64,000 bases of DNA from Saccharospirillum impatiens DSM 12546. GTDB taxonomy: Bacteria > Pseudomonadota > Gammaproteobacteria > Pseudomonadales > Natronospirillaceae. A program made the translations under genes and the position numbers. The notes under the pieces are model-generated. The model did not search any database. It was given only the letters and a program-made list of their open reading frames with translations, and was not told the DNA's origin. The stretch covers positions 124,001-188,000 of the forward strand of contig NZ_AUIH01000004.1 in assembly GCF_000423605.1 (NCBI RefSeq). Reading direction: 5' to 3'. This document shows, piece after piece, positions 44,071 through 56,410 of the stretch (the stretch's first letter is position 1; each line of letters starts with the position of its first letter).

Positions 44071-44958
44071 ATGTGGTTTAAAAACGCACGTGTGTATCGT
44101 TTTACCGACGCCTGGTCCGGTTCTGAAGACCAGCTCAATGAACAACTGGCGCAAACGCCATTTACCGGCCTGACGGCGCTTCAGGAGAGTGCCTTCGGCT
44201 GGGTCGCGCCGTTCAAAGACAGCCAGATGCTGTGTGAAAAGGTCGGCGATCGCCTGTTCATCACCGCCCAGGTTCAGGAAAAAATCTTGCCGGCCAGCGT
44301 GCTTAATGAGCAGCTGGCGGAGAAAATAGACGCGGTGGAAGAAGCTGAGGGTCGTCGCCCGGGCCGGAAGGAAAAAGACGCCCTGAAAGAGCAATTGCGA
44401 GCTGAATTGCTGCCCCGGGCGTTCCATAAAACCCGCCGTACCAGCGCCTGGATCGACCTGAAACACCAGTGGCTGGTGATCAACGCCGCCAGTGAGAAAA
44501 CGGCTGATGACCTGACTGCCAAATTGCGCGAAAGCATCGGCTCCCTGCCGGTCATTCCGGTGGGCAAGTCCGTTGCTGGCAGCACCATACTGACCGACTG
44601 GTTCCAACAGCCCGAACGGCGCCCTGAGGGAACTGAGTTGCTGGAAGATCTGGAGCTGGTCATGGCTGAAGATCCAACGATCAAGGCTCGCTATCGCAAC
44701 CTGGATCTGGAAGCGCCGGAAATCACCCACTCGCTCGACAGCGGCATGCGCATTCGTCAAATGGGCATCGTGCTGAACGATAACTGTCAGGCGGTCATCG
44801 ACGACAGCTTCACGCTGAAGCGCCTGAAGTTCACCGACACCCTGATCGAACAAAGCGGCGACTCGGATGACCCCCGTACCGATGCGTTACTGATGTCCGA
44901 TGCCCTAACCGACTGGCTGGTCAAACTGGCCCCGCAATGGCGTGATACGGGTATCTAA
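44071..44958 (+). CDS. rdgC: Recombination-associated protein RdgC
   Basis: 295 residues from the ATG at 44071 (MWFKNARVYRF), the family's normal start. An open extension to 43978 lacks similarity. RdgC forms a DNA-encircling ring dimer that limits RecA loading. Sequence landmarks: GWVAPFKD early, and the central segment AEKIDAVEEAEGRRPGRKEK containing the conserved G-R-x-P-G-R-K-E. A class 2 repeat starts 13 bases after the stop and may serve as its 3' end. Confidence 0.95.
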   Translation: MWFKNARVYRFTDAWSGSEDQLNEQLAQTPFTGLTALQESAFGWVAPFKDSQMLCEKVGDRLFITAQVQEKILPASVLNEQLAEKIDAVEEAEGRRPGRKEKDALKEQLRAELLPRAFHKTRRTSAWIDLKHQWLVINAASEKTADDLTAKLRESIGSLPVIPVGKSVAGSTILTDWFQQPERRPEGTELLEDLELVMAEDPTIKARYRNLDLEAPEITHSLDSGMRIRQMGIVLNDNCQAVIDDSFTLKRLKFTDTLIEQSGDSDDPRTDALLMSDALTDWLVKLAPQWRDTGI

Positions 44959-44970
44959 ATGACTCCCTTT

Positions 44971-45262
44971 GGTGTCACGAGTCAAAGATTCGCAGGGTAA
45001 TTGACTGCATCGTCAACGCCCAATTGGATGCCAGGCGGAGCACCGCGCACACCTACTGAAGGCACGCCGTGAACCCATCCATGGGGGCTCGAAGACCGGA
45101 TATGAACCCCATCCATGGGGTTCACCCTTCGGGCTCGCTACGCTCATGCTAAAACGCTCCTGGCGTTTTAGTCCATGCGGTCTCACGGCCTTCAGTAGGT
45201 GCACCCGGTGCTCCTCGGATTGCAAGTGGCTGATCAATAGCGAATTTTTGACTCGTGACACC
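44971..45262 (+). repeat. Class 2 long-hairpin repeat, copy D
   Basis: Outer arms of 23 bases (44971-44993 with 45240-45262) pair perfectly except one G.T position. Inner arms (GAGCACCG...CACCTACTGAAGGC with GCCTTCAGTAGGTG...CGGTGCTC) close on a head at 45073-45176. The head has stems CCCAT-CC-ATGGG, GAACCCCAT-CC-ATGGGGTTC, CCCTTCGGG and CTAAAACGC-TCCTG-GCGTTTTAG. The head matches copy E; two stems differ from it by paired changes. It fills most of the 398-base gap 44959-45356, with no gene seen. Confidence 0.9.
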
Positions 45263-45356
45263 AGCGCTCGTTGCATCCTATGGCAAACGGTGTAAAGAGG
45301 ATCATATATGGATACTATGCGTTGAGATGCATCGCGCAGAATCTCGGGAGGGACTC

Positions 45357-45833
45357 ATGAAGTGGACGCTTAACCGGACTCGCTACACCCGTTTGTGGCT
45401 GGTAAGCCTACTGTGCCTGATCAGTTTCGGCACTATTGCGGAAAGCCAGATCGAGGTGAAAGAAACCTTCTATCGACTGACCAAAGCAGAAGGTGACGCC
45501 AATTTCAATCGTGCTGAAATCATCGAAGCCCGGCCTGGCGATCTGCTGGAGCTGGAGGTCGAGGCGGTTAACACTGGCACCCAGACTCTCACTGATTTAC
45601 TGCTGGTCAATACCGTTCCGACCGGTGGCGCTCAGTTGATTGAAGGCTCCTTCAAACTGGACGGTCGCGACGGTGAGTTCCGCCTGTCGCGTAATGGCAA
45701 TACCTTCTTCCCGGCCGGTGTCGACATGCCAGCCAACGAAATTGGTTATATCCAATGGCTGATTTACAGCCTGCCTGCCGGGGAACGAGCGGTGCTGAGT
45801 TACCGGTTACGGGTGCCAAGAGCCGGTGAATAA
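45357..45833 (+). CDS. Secreted DUF11-like repeat-domain protein
   Basis: 158 residues from an ATG with a near-perfect GGGAGGGA ribosome-binding site. A signal peptide (hydrophobic about 13-28, cleavage after TIAES) precedes one small beta-rich domain resembling DUF11/conserved-repeat domains (LLELEVEAVNTGTQTLTDLLLVNTVPTGG). Such domains usually occur in tandem in large surface proteins; here there is one on its own, without a cell-wall anchor. Function unknown. The upstream repeat copy D separates it from rdgC. Confidence 0.7.
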   Translation: MKWTLNRTRYTRLWLVSLLCLISFGTIAESQIEVKETFYRLTKAEGDANFNRAEIIEARPGDLLELEVEAVNTGTQTLTDLLLVNTVPTGGAQLIEGSFKLDGRDGEFRLSRNGNTFFPAGVDMPANEIGYIQWLIYSLPAGERAVLSYRLRVPRAGE

Positions 45834-45913
45834 CTCAAGAATCGGGTTAGCACTGACTGGCACGGCACCACTGGCACGGCAGCGAACATTACCTCTGACT
45901 CTTGAGTAGTCAA

Positions 45914-46393
45914 TTACTGAAGCGTCGCCCGGTTAATCTGTTGTAACCGGGAAAAACAGGCTTTCAAAGCGGCTTCGAACTCCGACTCTATCCTTTCCCG
46001 TTGCTGATCCTGTCTGTGACGCTCTGCGGGCGTCAGTTCCTTGCGGGACTGATGGGTATCGAAACCCTGCACCTGCTCAAATACCTGATCCAATACCTGA
46101 TACGACTGGCGCTCCGCTTCCGGTAATTCCAGTGAATCCAGCAGAATTTTGCAGCGAATCGTCGCTTCGGTCAGGTTCAGATCTTCTTCCAGCACATTGG
46201 TTGATATGATTTCCAGGCTTTGCAGTACAAATGCCTGACGTTCCTCGGTTTTCTGATCGTAAGCGGCCTGGGCTTGCTCGCGCGCTTGTGCTTGCTGGCG
46301 AACCTGACGCTGCAAACGCCAGGCAATGACGGCCAGTACGGCGATGATAACAATGGCGGCTAACGCCAGGCTGTAGAGTATCCAGGAATTCAT
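45914..46393 (-). CDS. DUF2489 family membrane-anchored protein
   Basis: 159 residues. One N-terminal membrane helix (about 5-25), then a basic and Gln/Ala-rich coiled stretch (RLQRQVRQQAQAREQAQAAY). A helical domain with the DUF2489 pattern follows (ILLDSLELPEAERQSYQVLDQVFEQVQGFDTHQSR). Function unknown. It is convergent with the secreted DUF11-like gene and 89 bases after the UPF0270 gene. Confidence 0.75.
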   Translation of the reverse strand: MNSWILYSLALAAIVIIAVLAVIAWRLQRQVRQQAQAREQAQAAYDQKTEERQAFVLQSLEIISTNVLEEDLNLTEATIRCKILLDSLELPEAERQSYQVLDQVFEQVQGFDTHQSRKELTPAERHRQDQQRERIESEFEAALKACFSRLQQINRATLQ

Positions 46394-46482
46394 CGGAACG
46401 ACCTCTGATTCAATTGGTGGTGATGAATGAAGAGCTGTGTGTTGATACGGCTTATAAGCGGTTTCAGGTCAGTGACTGAGTG

Positions 46483-46779
46483 TCAGGCATCGCCCGATTG
46501 ATCCCTGTCATGCTCGTTAGTACCGCTGCCGGTCTGGTCTTCCCAGGCTTCTTTCTGATCGCTGCGGCGGACTTCGTCGCGGGGCATGATGTTCAGGGTC
46601 TCTTCGGTCTCGCTCCACAGAATCACCAGATCCCCGTCGAGCACACGAGCGCGCGCCTGTGGCACAGCCTCGTCCAGCCCCCCTTCTACCAGTCCCCAGT
46701 CTTCTCCCTGGCGCATCAGCCATTCGCGGACGATGCCATCCAGGGTTTCCGGCGCAAGCTGCTCGGGCGGTATGATCAT
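46483..46779 (-). CDS. UPF0270 (YheU) family protein
   Basis: 98 residues. It opens MIIPPEQLAPETLDGIVREWLMRQG and later has LVILWSETEETLNIMPRDEV, both diagnostic of the YheU/UPF0270 family of small proteins of unknown function. The C-terminal ~25 residues (charged, Asp/Ser-rich) extend beyond the usual ~72-residue form. Overlaps the preceding gene by 4 bases. Confidence 0.88.
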   Translation of the reverse strand: MIIPPEQLAPETLDGIVREWLMRQGEDWGLVEGGLDEAVPQARARVLDGDLVILWSETEETLNIMPRDEVRRSDQKEAWEDQTGSGTNEHDRDQSGDA

Positions 46780-47213
46780 GGTCTGGCCCGTCCAAACGAC
46801 ACTTCATGCTCCCATTCGCAGTGAACCGACAGGTCATCGCTCGGCGCGTGGTAGGCGCCAGGGCTGTCCCACTGGAAGGTATGGTTGCCGGACAGCTCGG
46901 TTTCAAGGTGCACCGTGGCCGAGACCCAGTACATTTTTTTCAGCAACTGTTCAAACTTGGCAATCCAGGCCTCCCAGTGGTATTCCACCGCCTGATAGGA
47001 AGCCGCGAAGTGGATGACCTGAGTCTGGTAGGTGCCCTGCTCCAGCTCCTCTGTTGGAATCGAGAACATGCTGGTGGTCAGATAGGGAAAACTGTCCAGA
47101 TCGGTCAGGCTCAGGATGACGTCGCAATTGATCAGACGGCTGTTCAATAAAAAGCGCGTATCGTTGGAGGGGACGTCACGAATGACGCCGTATACCAGGG
47201 TTTCCTGATCCAT
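46776..47213 (-). CDS. Conserved-looking protein of unknown function
   Basis: 145 residues, no signal peptide or membrane helix, acidic, Trp/Tyr-rich. A GGGAGG lies about 12 bases before the ATG and the stop overlaps the UPF0270 start by 4 bases, so it is a real and coupled gene. Visible segments include HWEAWIAKFEQLLKKMYWV and a carboxy-terminal DLSVHCEWEHEV. I do not recognise the family. It follows ligA by 51 bases on the same strand, so it may be the next gene of that transcript. Confidence 0.65.
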   Translation of the reverse strand: MDQETLVYGVIRDVPSNDTRFLLNSRLINCDVILSLTDLDSFPYLTTSMFSIPTEELEQGTYQTQVIHFAASYQAVEYHWEAWIAKFEQLLKKMYWVSATVHLETELSGNHTFQWDSPGAYHAPSDDLSVHCEWEHEVSFGRARP

Positions 47214-47264
47214 GTCAGCGACACCTCCCTGGTAGCTGGCTTAACCAATGGGCTATCCCGGCTC

Positions 47265-50493
<3,229 letters not shown>

Positions 50494-50506
50494 TCGCCGG
50501 TCCCCG

Positions 50507-53500
50507 TTACATGGCTGCCAGTTCGGCAGCCTCCTCAACGTTCACAGATACCAGACGCGACACGCCCGGCTCGTTCATGGTCACACCCATCAGCTGGTGT
50601 GCCATTTCCATCGCAATCTTATTGTGCGTGATGTAGATAAACTGCACGTGTTCGGCCATAGCCTCCACCAATTTTGCGTAGCGTCCGACGTTGGCGTCAT
50701 CCAACGGCGCGTCGACCTCATCCAGCATACAGAATGGCGCCGGATTCAGCCGGAAAATACTGAACACCAGGGCAATGGCGGTCAGTGCCTTTTCGCCCCC
50801 GGACAACAAATGAATGGTGCTGTTCCGTTTACCCGGTGGCCTGGCCATAATCGCCACGCCAGTATCGAGCAGGTCGTCACCGGTCAGCTCAAGATACGCA
50901 TGGCCACCGCCGAAGACCTTGGGAAACAGCTCCTGCAACCCCTGGTTCACCCGATCGAAGGTTTCCTTGAATCGGGTTCGGGTTTCACGATCAATCTTGC
51001 GAATGGCATTCTCCAGTGTCTCCAGCGCTCGCTGCAAGTCCTGATCCTGCTCATCGAGGTAACGTTTACGCTCACTTTGCGTCTGATACTCTTCAATCGC
51101 AGCCAGGTTGATCGGCCCCAGCCGCTGAATTTTCGCGGCCAGTCGCTCAAGCGCCTCTTCCCACTGGGCTTCATTGGCCTCTTCAGGCAGATTGGCGATC
51201 ACCGTATCGAGATCAAACTGTTGTTCAGCCAGTTGCTCGGCCAACGTGGCACGCCGGGTAATCTGAGTCTGGGCCGCCATCTTGTGCTGTTCAAGCTCGG
51301 TACGAACCGACATGGCCTGCTGGTCGGCAACGACACGCTGCTGCTCCAATGAGCGCATTTCAGCGTCTGAGCTCTCCATGGCGGTGCGTTTTTCCTGCAG
51401 CGACTCTTCCAGCTCGAGTCGCGCTTCGAGTTTGATCTCTAGTGTCTCGCGCAAATCATCCAGCGGGTCCTGGCGATCGTCCTTCTGCGATTTCAGGCGC
51501 TCCAGCCGTTCCTGAGCCCGCTCTTTCTGCTGGCCGGCGCGCTCCAGTGCACCAGTCAGCGAGCTCACTTCTGTCTGCAAGGTCTGCTGCTTCAGTTGCA
51601 TTTGATGTTGAGCGTCGCGGGCCTGACGCACGGCGTCGCGTTTTTCGTCAAGCGTGATTCGGTGTTCTTCACGCTCGGCCATCAAGGCTTCACGCTCATC
51701 CACATCTTCTTCCATGGAATCCAGCGACTGCTGAAGTTCCTCCCGGTCCATGGCCAGCGATTCACGTTCAGCGGCCATCTGGGTTTCAACTTCCTGAATG
51801 TCTTCATTCAGGCGCGCCCGTCGCTCACGCATTTGTTCGGCCTGAACACGGCGACCGCTCAGTTCAGACTTGGCATCAGCCAGTTGCCTCGACAATTGCT
51901 GGTTATCGCGCTGCACCTGCTCGCGCTCTTCTTCGATGGATTTTTGTTGCATCAGCGCCATGTTCAGGCTGACGTCGAGATCTTCCTCGACGGCCTCCAG
52001 TTCATCGAGCTCGTCGACCAGCGTTTCCAGCTCCTGCTGCTGGCTGAGTAACCCGTCTGAACCGCCCTCTCCGCGCTGGATACGCAGCCAGTTATGGCTG
52101 ATCCAAACGCCATCCGGTGTAATCAGGCTTTCATGTGGGGCCAGGCTGTCACGTCGTGCCAACGCATCGTCAAGACTGGTAGCCGTGTACACGGACGACA
52201 GCCAGGGAGACAGATCACGATCGCATTGAACCTTGCCCAACAGTGACTGGCTGGTATCGGCTCCGTCGCGGGCACGCTCGGTCGACAACAGAGTCAGTGT
52301 GCCGTCCTGAAAACGGCTGATCGCACCGCTGACTGAATCCAGAGAATCAATGGCAATGGCCTGGAGGCGGTCGCCCAATACGGCTTCGACCGCCGCTTCC
52401 CAACCCGGCTCAACACTCAATTCTTGCGCCAGCCGGCGCGCCTCGCGCAGTTGGTGACTGGCCAGCCAGTCGCGCACGCCCTGGGCTTCATCGCCCATGG
52501 CCGCTTTAATCAGGGCCTGCAATGTTGCCTGCCTGCCCTGCTTCTGCTGCAGTTGCTGACGCACGCTGTCGTGTTCACGTCGCTTGGTTTCAGCTTGCTC
52601 GCGGCTTCGCTGCTGCTGCTCTGCCAGTTCATCCACACGCGTCTGGAATTGCTCGGCGCGCATTTCCAGCTCGTCCGTCTGATCGATCAGTGCTTCAAGG
52701 TTCTCGGCGTCAGGGTCGGCTGCGAGTTGGTCGCGCTCCCGATATAAAGTTTCCTGACGACGGTGCAACTGCTCGATGACGCGTTCCAGATGCTGAATGC
52801 GAGACTGAGCAACCTCTGCCTGGCGTTTCGGGCCCTGAGCGTTCTGATTAAACTGGTCCCAGCGGCTCTGCCAGTCTTGCTGGCGCTGCTCGAGATCAGC
52901 CAGTTCATCGGCCGCGAGCGCTACCTGTTCTTCGGCGGCTTCAAGCTCCGGAGCCAGCATTTCCAGCAGTTCCCGGGCTTCCTCTACCCGGTCGCTGTCG
53001 GACTGGCTCGCCTGAGTAGCTTCCTGAAGGGTACGCTCGGCGTCCTGAATATCCTGCACCAGTTGGTGGCTTTGTTCCTGGCGATGCTGCATGGTCTGTT
53101 CAAACCGCGCCACTTCGTTGCCAAGCTGGTAATACTGGGCCTGAACGTCATTAAAGGCCTCTGTTGCGGCATGGTGAGCCTCACGCAACGCTTCTATGTC
53201 GGCATCAATACGGCGCTGTTCAGTAACGAAGCTTTCATACCGGGTTTCAAACTCGGCAATGCGCATGTCCTGTTCAGACACTTCCCGGTCAAGCCCTTGC
53301 CAGCGCAAGGCAGACAGTTGAGCGCGGGTGGTTCGTTCTTCTTGCTTGAATTCTTTGTATTTCTCGGCTGACTGCGCCTGGCGGTGCAAGTGCTGCAACT
53401 GACGTTCCAGCTCTTCACGAATATCGGTGAGACGTTCGAGGTTTTCGCGGGTGCGACGCATCCGGTTTTCGGTTTCGCGGCGACGCTCTTTGTAGCGCGA

Positions 53501-54010
53501 AATGCCTGCTGCTTCTTCGATGGTATTGCGCAGGTCTTCCGGCTTGGCCTCGATCAGGCGTGAAATCATGCCCTGTTCGATGATGGCATAACTGCGCGCG
53601 CCCAAACCGGTGCCCAGGAACAGGTCGGTGACGTCCTTGCGACGGCACTTGGTACCGTTCAGGAAATAGGTGGACTGGCCATCCCGGGTAACCCGGCGGC
53701 GAATCGAAATTTCATTGAAGGCCGCGTACTCGCCTTTCAGGGAATGATCTGAATTATCGAACACGAGTTCGACTGAGCACTGGCCAACGGGTTTCCGGGC
53801 GTTACTGCCGTTGAAAATGACGTCGGTCATCGATTCGCCACGCAAGTGCTTGGCGGACGACTCCCCCATCACCCAGCGCACCGCATCGATGGTATTGGAT
53901 TTGCCACAGCCGTTCGGCCCAACAATCGCCGACAGATTCGTCGGGAACGGAATGGTGGTCGGATCAACAAAGGATTTGAACCCGGCCATTTTAATACTTT
54001 TCAATCGCAT
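50507..54010 (-). CDS. smc: Chromosome segregation protein SMC
   Basis: 1167 residues from the ATG at 54010 (MRLKSIKMAGFKSFVDPT), the usual family start. Walker A GPNGCGKSN is at 31-39. Long coiled coils flank a hinge near 500-640. The C-terminal head has the signature LLSGGEKALTAIAL and Walker B CMLDEVDAPLDD. It organises and segregates the chromosome. Pseudomonas-type bacteria carry SMC upstream of zipA and ligA, as here, while enterics use MukB instead. Confidence 0.98.
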   Translation of the reverse strand: MRLKSIKMAGFKSFVDPTTIPFPTNLSAIVGPNGCGKSNTIDAVRWVMGESSAKHLRGESMTDVIFNGSNARKPVGQCSVELVFDNSDHSLKGEYAAFNEISIRRRVTRDGQSTYFLNGTKCRRKDVTDLFLGTGLGARSYAIIEQGMISRLIEAKPEDLRNTIEEAAGISRYKERRRETENRMRRTRENLERLTDIREELERQLQHLHRQAQSAEKYKEFKQEERTTRAQLSALRWQGLDREVSEQDMRIAEFETRYESFVTEQRRIDADIEALREAHHAATEAFNDVQAQYYQLGNEVARFEQTMQHRQEQSHQLVQDIQDAERTLQEATQASQSDSDRVEEARELLEMLAPELEAAEEQVALAADELADLEQRQQDWQSRWDQFNQNAQGPKRQAEVAQSRIQHLERVIEQLHRRQETLYRERDQLAADPDAENLEALIDQTDELEMRAEQFQTRVDELAEQQQRSREQAETKRREHDSVRQQLQQKQGRQATLQALIKAAMGDEAQGVRDWLASHQLREARRLAQELSVEPGWEAAVEAVLGDRLQAIAIDSLDSVSGAISRFQDGTLTLLSTERARDGADTSQSLLGKVQCDRDLSPWLSSVYTATSLDDALARRDSLAPHESLITPDGVWISHNWLRIQRGEGGSDGLLSQQQELETLVDELDELEAVEEDLDVSLNMALMQQKSIEEEREQVQRDNQQLSRQLADAKSELSGRRVQAEQMRERRARLNEDIQEVETQMAAERESLAMDREELQQSLDSMEEDVDEREALMAEREEHRITLDEKRDAVRQARDAQHQMQLKQQTLQTEVSSLTGALERAGQQKERAQERLERLKSQKDDRQDPLDDLRETLEIKLEARLELEESLQEKRTAMESSDAEMRSLEQQRVVADQQAMSVRTELEQHKMAAQTQITRRATLAEQLAEQQFDLDTVIANLPEEANEAQWEEALERLAAKIQRLGPINLAAIEEYQTQSERKRYLDEQDQDLQRALETLENAIRKIDRETRTRFKETFDRVNQGLQELFPKVFGGGHAYLELTGDDLLDTGVAIMARPPGKRNSTIHLLSGGEKALTAIALVFSIFRLNPAPFCMLDEVDAPLDDANVGRYAKLVEAMAEHVQFIYITHNKIAMEMAHQLMGVTMNEPGVSRLVSVNVEEAAELAAM

Positions 54011-54080
54011 AGGGCGATGTCTGTCCAGGGCTAGCGGGCCCGGCATCATGCCAGGCCCCACAATCGAATCAATGCATTCG

Positions 54081-54109
54081 ATTCTAGCGTCAATCGCGGC
54101 TGGTTGAAA
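54081..54109 (-). promoter_or_regulatory. Sigma-70 promoter candidate for smc-zipA-ligA
   Basis: TTTCAA (54104-54109), 17-base spacer, TAGAAT (54081-54086) on the minus strand, about 70 bases before the smc start. It falls in the 198-base gap between ccmI and smc. Confidence 0.5.
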
Positions 54110-54208
54110 CCGTCACCCGCCGTCGTTTTTTAGTGTCAGATCAAGGACTTAGATTTCCTGCCAAAAATGAGACGCCAGTCAAGCCGGAACCGGACCAAGG
54201 TCCCGCTA

Positions 54209-55423
54209 TTAGGGTTGACGAACCTCCAGATCAACCTGGAAGTCACTCTGCTCGGTAAGATCAAGTATCACGTCTTCTGCTTCCCAGTCACCTGCCGCAG
54301 GTTCGGCAACCCCCTGAAATGACACCCGGGCGGAAATGACCACCTCGCCCTGGCCACTGAGACCGCCCATCCCGCCCATAGCGTCTGCGTCGGTCAACAC
54401 GACCCTCATGTCACGGGAAGACACCGGCACACGCCTGACAGCCAGGGGCATTCGACTGCCATCCGGGCGAGCATAGACAAACAAAACAGCGGTTTCCGGC
54501 AATCCTTCCCAGGCCGTTGGCAGCGCCAGCCTGACGTCAATGCTGGGACCCAGATCGGCCTCATAGTCGATCCCCTGCTCCGACAGTGCAACCCGGGACC
54601 GGCCGATGAACTCATCAATCAGCCGAGTGTCCGCGGTATCGCCTGCCAATCGTTTCAGGCGCGTCCAATAATCAATGGAAGAGCGATAGGATTGGAGTTC
54701 AAACGTCAGGCGACCGGCAAAGCCGAGTGCCAGGGTGTTCTGAGCATTGTATTCAAGTGCCTCCTGAAACCGCTCCAGTGCGGGCTCAGCTTGCTCTTGC
54801 GCCCACAGGGTCTGGCCCAGATAGGCCAGAATCATCGATTCGTCTTCCGCATTGCGCGGTCCTTCACGCAGCAACGTCAGCACGCGTTCAAGCGTTGGCT
54901 GTGCCCGACTGAACTGACCCAGCTCCATTTGCATGTTGGCCAGCCGGAACCAGCCTTCCATATCGTCGGGGTGTTCCTGAAGCAAAGCTTCGTAACCATC
55001 AAGCGTTTCCATAAGATCGGCTTCGGTCGGGTCCGGATCAGACGCCAGTGCGATGAAATTATTGCGCACCTCGACTGCATCCGACGCGCCCCAAAACCCA
55101 TAGAGCCCCCAGGCCGCACCAGACATAACGACGCCGGTGGCAACCACAACAAACAGCGGCACTGCTCGCCCGGGATCGGTATCACCGGCTTTGCGCGTAT
55201 CTTCGAGCAAGGCGCGCTCGGTTTCTTCCTTGAACTGTTGGTAGTCGGTGTCTTCCAGATCCCCGCGCTGATGCTCTTCATCAAGCGCCTGTAAGCGGCT
55301 TTTGTGAATCTGGATGGACTCGGCAACCGAGTCACGCTCTGAGGCATTACCCCGTCGCCGTGCCAGCGTTGCAACAAACATCAACGCCACCAGCAACAGT
55401 GCACCAAATATAAAAATGGCCAT
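54209..55423 (-). CDS. ccmI: Cytochrome c maturation protein CcmI
   Basis: 404 residues. N-terminal membrane helix at 2-18, a cytoplasmic leucine-zipper-like loop, a second helix at about 90-108, then periplasmic TPR repeats (about 125-270) and a beta-rich C-terminal domain. CcmI carries apocytochrome c to the CcmFH haem ligase. It is last in the ccm operon, 5 bases after ccmH. Confidence 0.93.
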   Translation of the reverse strand: MAIFIFGALLLVALMFVATLARRRGNASERDSVAESIQIHKSRLQALDEEHQRGDLEDTDYQQFKEETERALLEDTRKAGDTDPGRAVPLFVVVATGVVMSGAAWGLYGFWGASDAVEVRNNFIALASDPDPTEADLMETLDGYEALLQEHPDDMEGWFRLANMQMELGQFSRAQPTLERVLTLLREGPRNAEDESMILAYLGQTLWAQEQAEPALERFQEALEYNAQNTLALGFAGRLTFELQSYRSSIDYWTRLKRLAGDTADTRLIDEFIGRSRVALSEQGIDYEADLGPSIDVRLALPTAWEGLPETAVLFVYARPDGSRMPLAVRRVPVSSRDMRVVLTDADAMGGMGGLSGQGEVVISARVSFQGVAEPAAGDWEAEDVILDLTEQSDFQVDLEVRQP

Positions 55424-55428
55424 AAAGG

Positions 55429-55890
55429 TTAAGAATCCTTTTCCAGCAGTGTCTGTAGACGGGTTCGCTCATCGGCACTGAGTTCATCCGGCGGCTCGCT
55501 TCCGGAACGCCTGGCCAGCCAGGTCACCGTGCCTGCACCGAGCAACAGGGCCAATACAGGCCCAAGCCAGAGCCAGACGGTGCCCCAGTCGAGTCGTGGC
55601 TGGTAGATCACAAATTCGGTATAGCGATCGATCATATAGCTAACCACCTGTTCATCGCTGTAGCCCAGGTGCAGTAGCTCATAGGTCTTATTACGCATAT
55701 CGTCGGCAATGGGCGAGTTGGAGCCCGCGATGTTCTGGTTTTCGCATTTCGGACAACGCAGTTGCTGGGTGAGATCCAGATACCGCTCACGCAGTGTGTC
55801 GTTATCAAATATCAGAGTTTCTTGCTCGGCAACGGCAAACAGCGACATCATCAGCAAGCCCGCCACAAGCAATCGGTTACTCCATCGCAT
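55429..55890 (-). CDS. ccmH: Cytochrome c maturation protein CcmH
   Basis: 153 residues. Signal peptide (1-21), then LRCPKCENQNIAGSNSPIADDMR with redox Cys46 and Cys49 that reduce the apocytochrome haem-binding site, and a single C-terminal membrane helix (about 105-122). This is the short CcmH/CcmL form, with CcmI as a separate protein. Starts inside the end of ccmG (14-base overlap). Confidence 0.95.
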   Translation of the reverse strand: MRWSNRLLVAGLLMMSLFAVAEQETLIFDNDTLRERYLDLTQQLRCPKCENQNIAGSNSPIADDMRNKTYELLHLGYSDEQVVSYMIDRYTEFVIYQPRLDWGTVWLWLGPVLALLLGAGTVTWLARRSGSEPPDELSADERTRLQTLLEKDS

Positions 55891-56410
55891 CGTATACCGC
55901 CTTTAACTTGTTCTCCCACAACGCCGAATCAATCGGGCCCTGAAACCGGTGACGAATGATGCCCGAGGAGTCGACGAAAAAGGTTTCCGGCGCTCCGGTC
56001 ACACCCAGCTCGAACCCGAGGTCACCGTTGGGATCAAAGACGTCAATGTCATAGGGGTTGGCGTAGTCGCGCAACCAGGTGACCGCCAGGTCACGGTCAT
56101 CTTTGTAATTAACACCGATGATGCGCACGCCCTCACTCGCCAGGCTATTAAGGTAGGGGTGTTCGAACTTGCACGACGGACACCAGGTCGCCCAGAAATT
56201 CATCAGGTAGGGGTCACCGTCGAGGTTCTCTTCAGTCAGCGTTCGCTGGCTGTCATTGACATCGGTGAGGCGAAACGCAGGCATTTCCCGGCCTTCCAGT
56301 GCTGAGTCCATTTCCTGGGGGTTAACCCCGGTTAACAGGGCAAAACCGAACAGGCTCATCATCACAGCGATGGCGATAAATGGCAGAAAGAAAACCAGTC
56401 GCTTACTCAC
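55877..56410 (-). CDS. ccmG: Thiol:disulfide interchange protein CcmG/DsbE
   Basis: 177 residues. N-terminal membrane anchor (about 6-27), then a thioredoxin fold with WCPSC (Cys77, Cys80) and the family's acidic GVTGAPETFFVD segment with the cis-proline. It supplies reductant to CcmH and apocytochrome c in the periplasm. Overlaps ccmF by 4 bases. Confidence 0.96.
   Translation of the reverse strand: MSKRLVFFLPFIAIAVMMSLFGFALLTGVNPQEMDSALEGREMPAFRLTDVNDSQRTLTEENLDGDPYLMNFWATWCPSCKFEHPYLNSLASEGVRIIGVNYKDDRDLAVTWLRDYANPYDIDVFDPNGDLGFELGVTGAPETFFVDSSGIIRHRFQGPIDSALWENKLKAVYDAME

Noticed and set aside
45013-45276. 87-codon open frame on the minus strand
   Set aside because: It is the repeat copy D read as protein.
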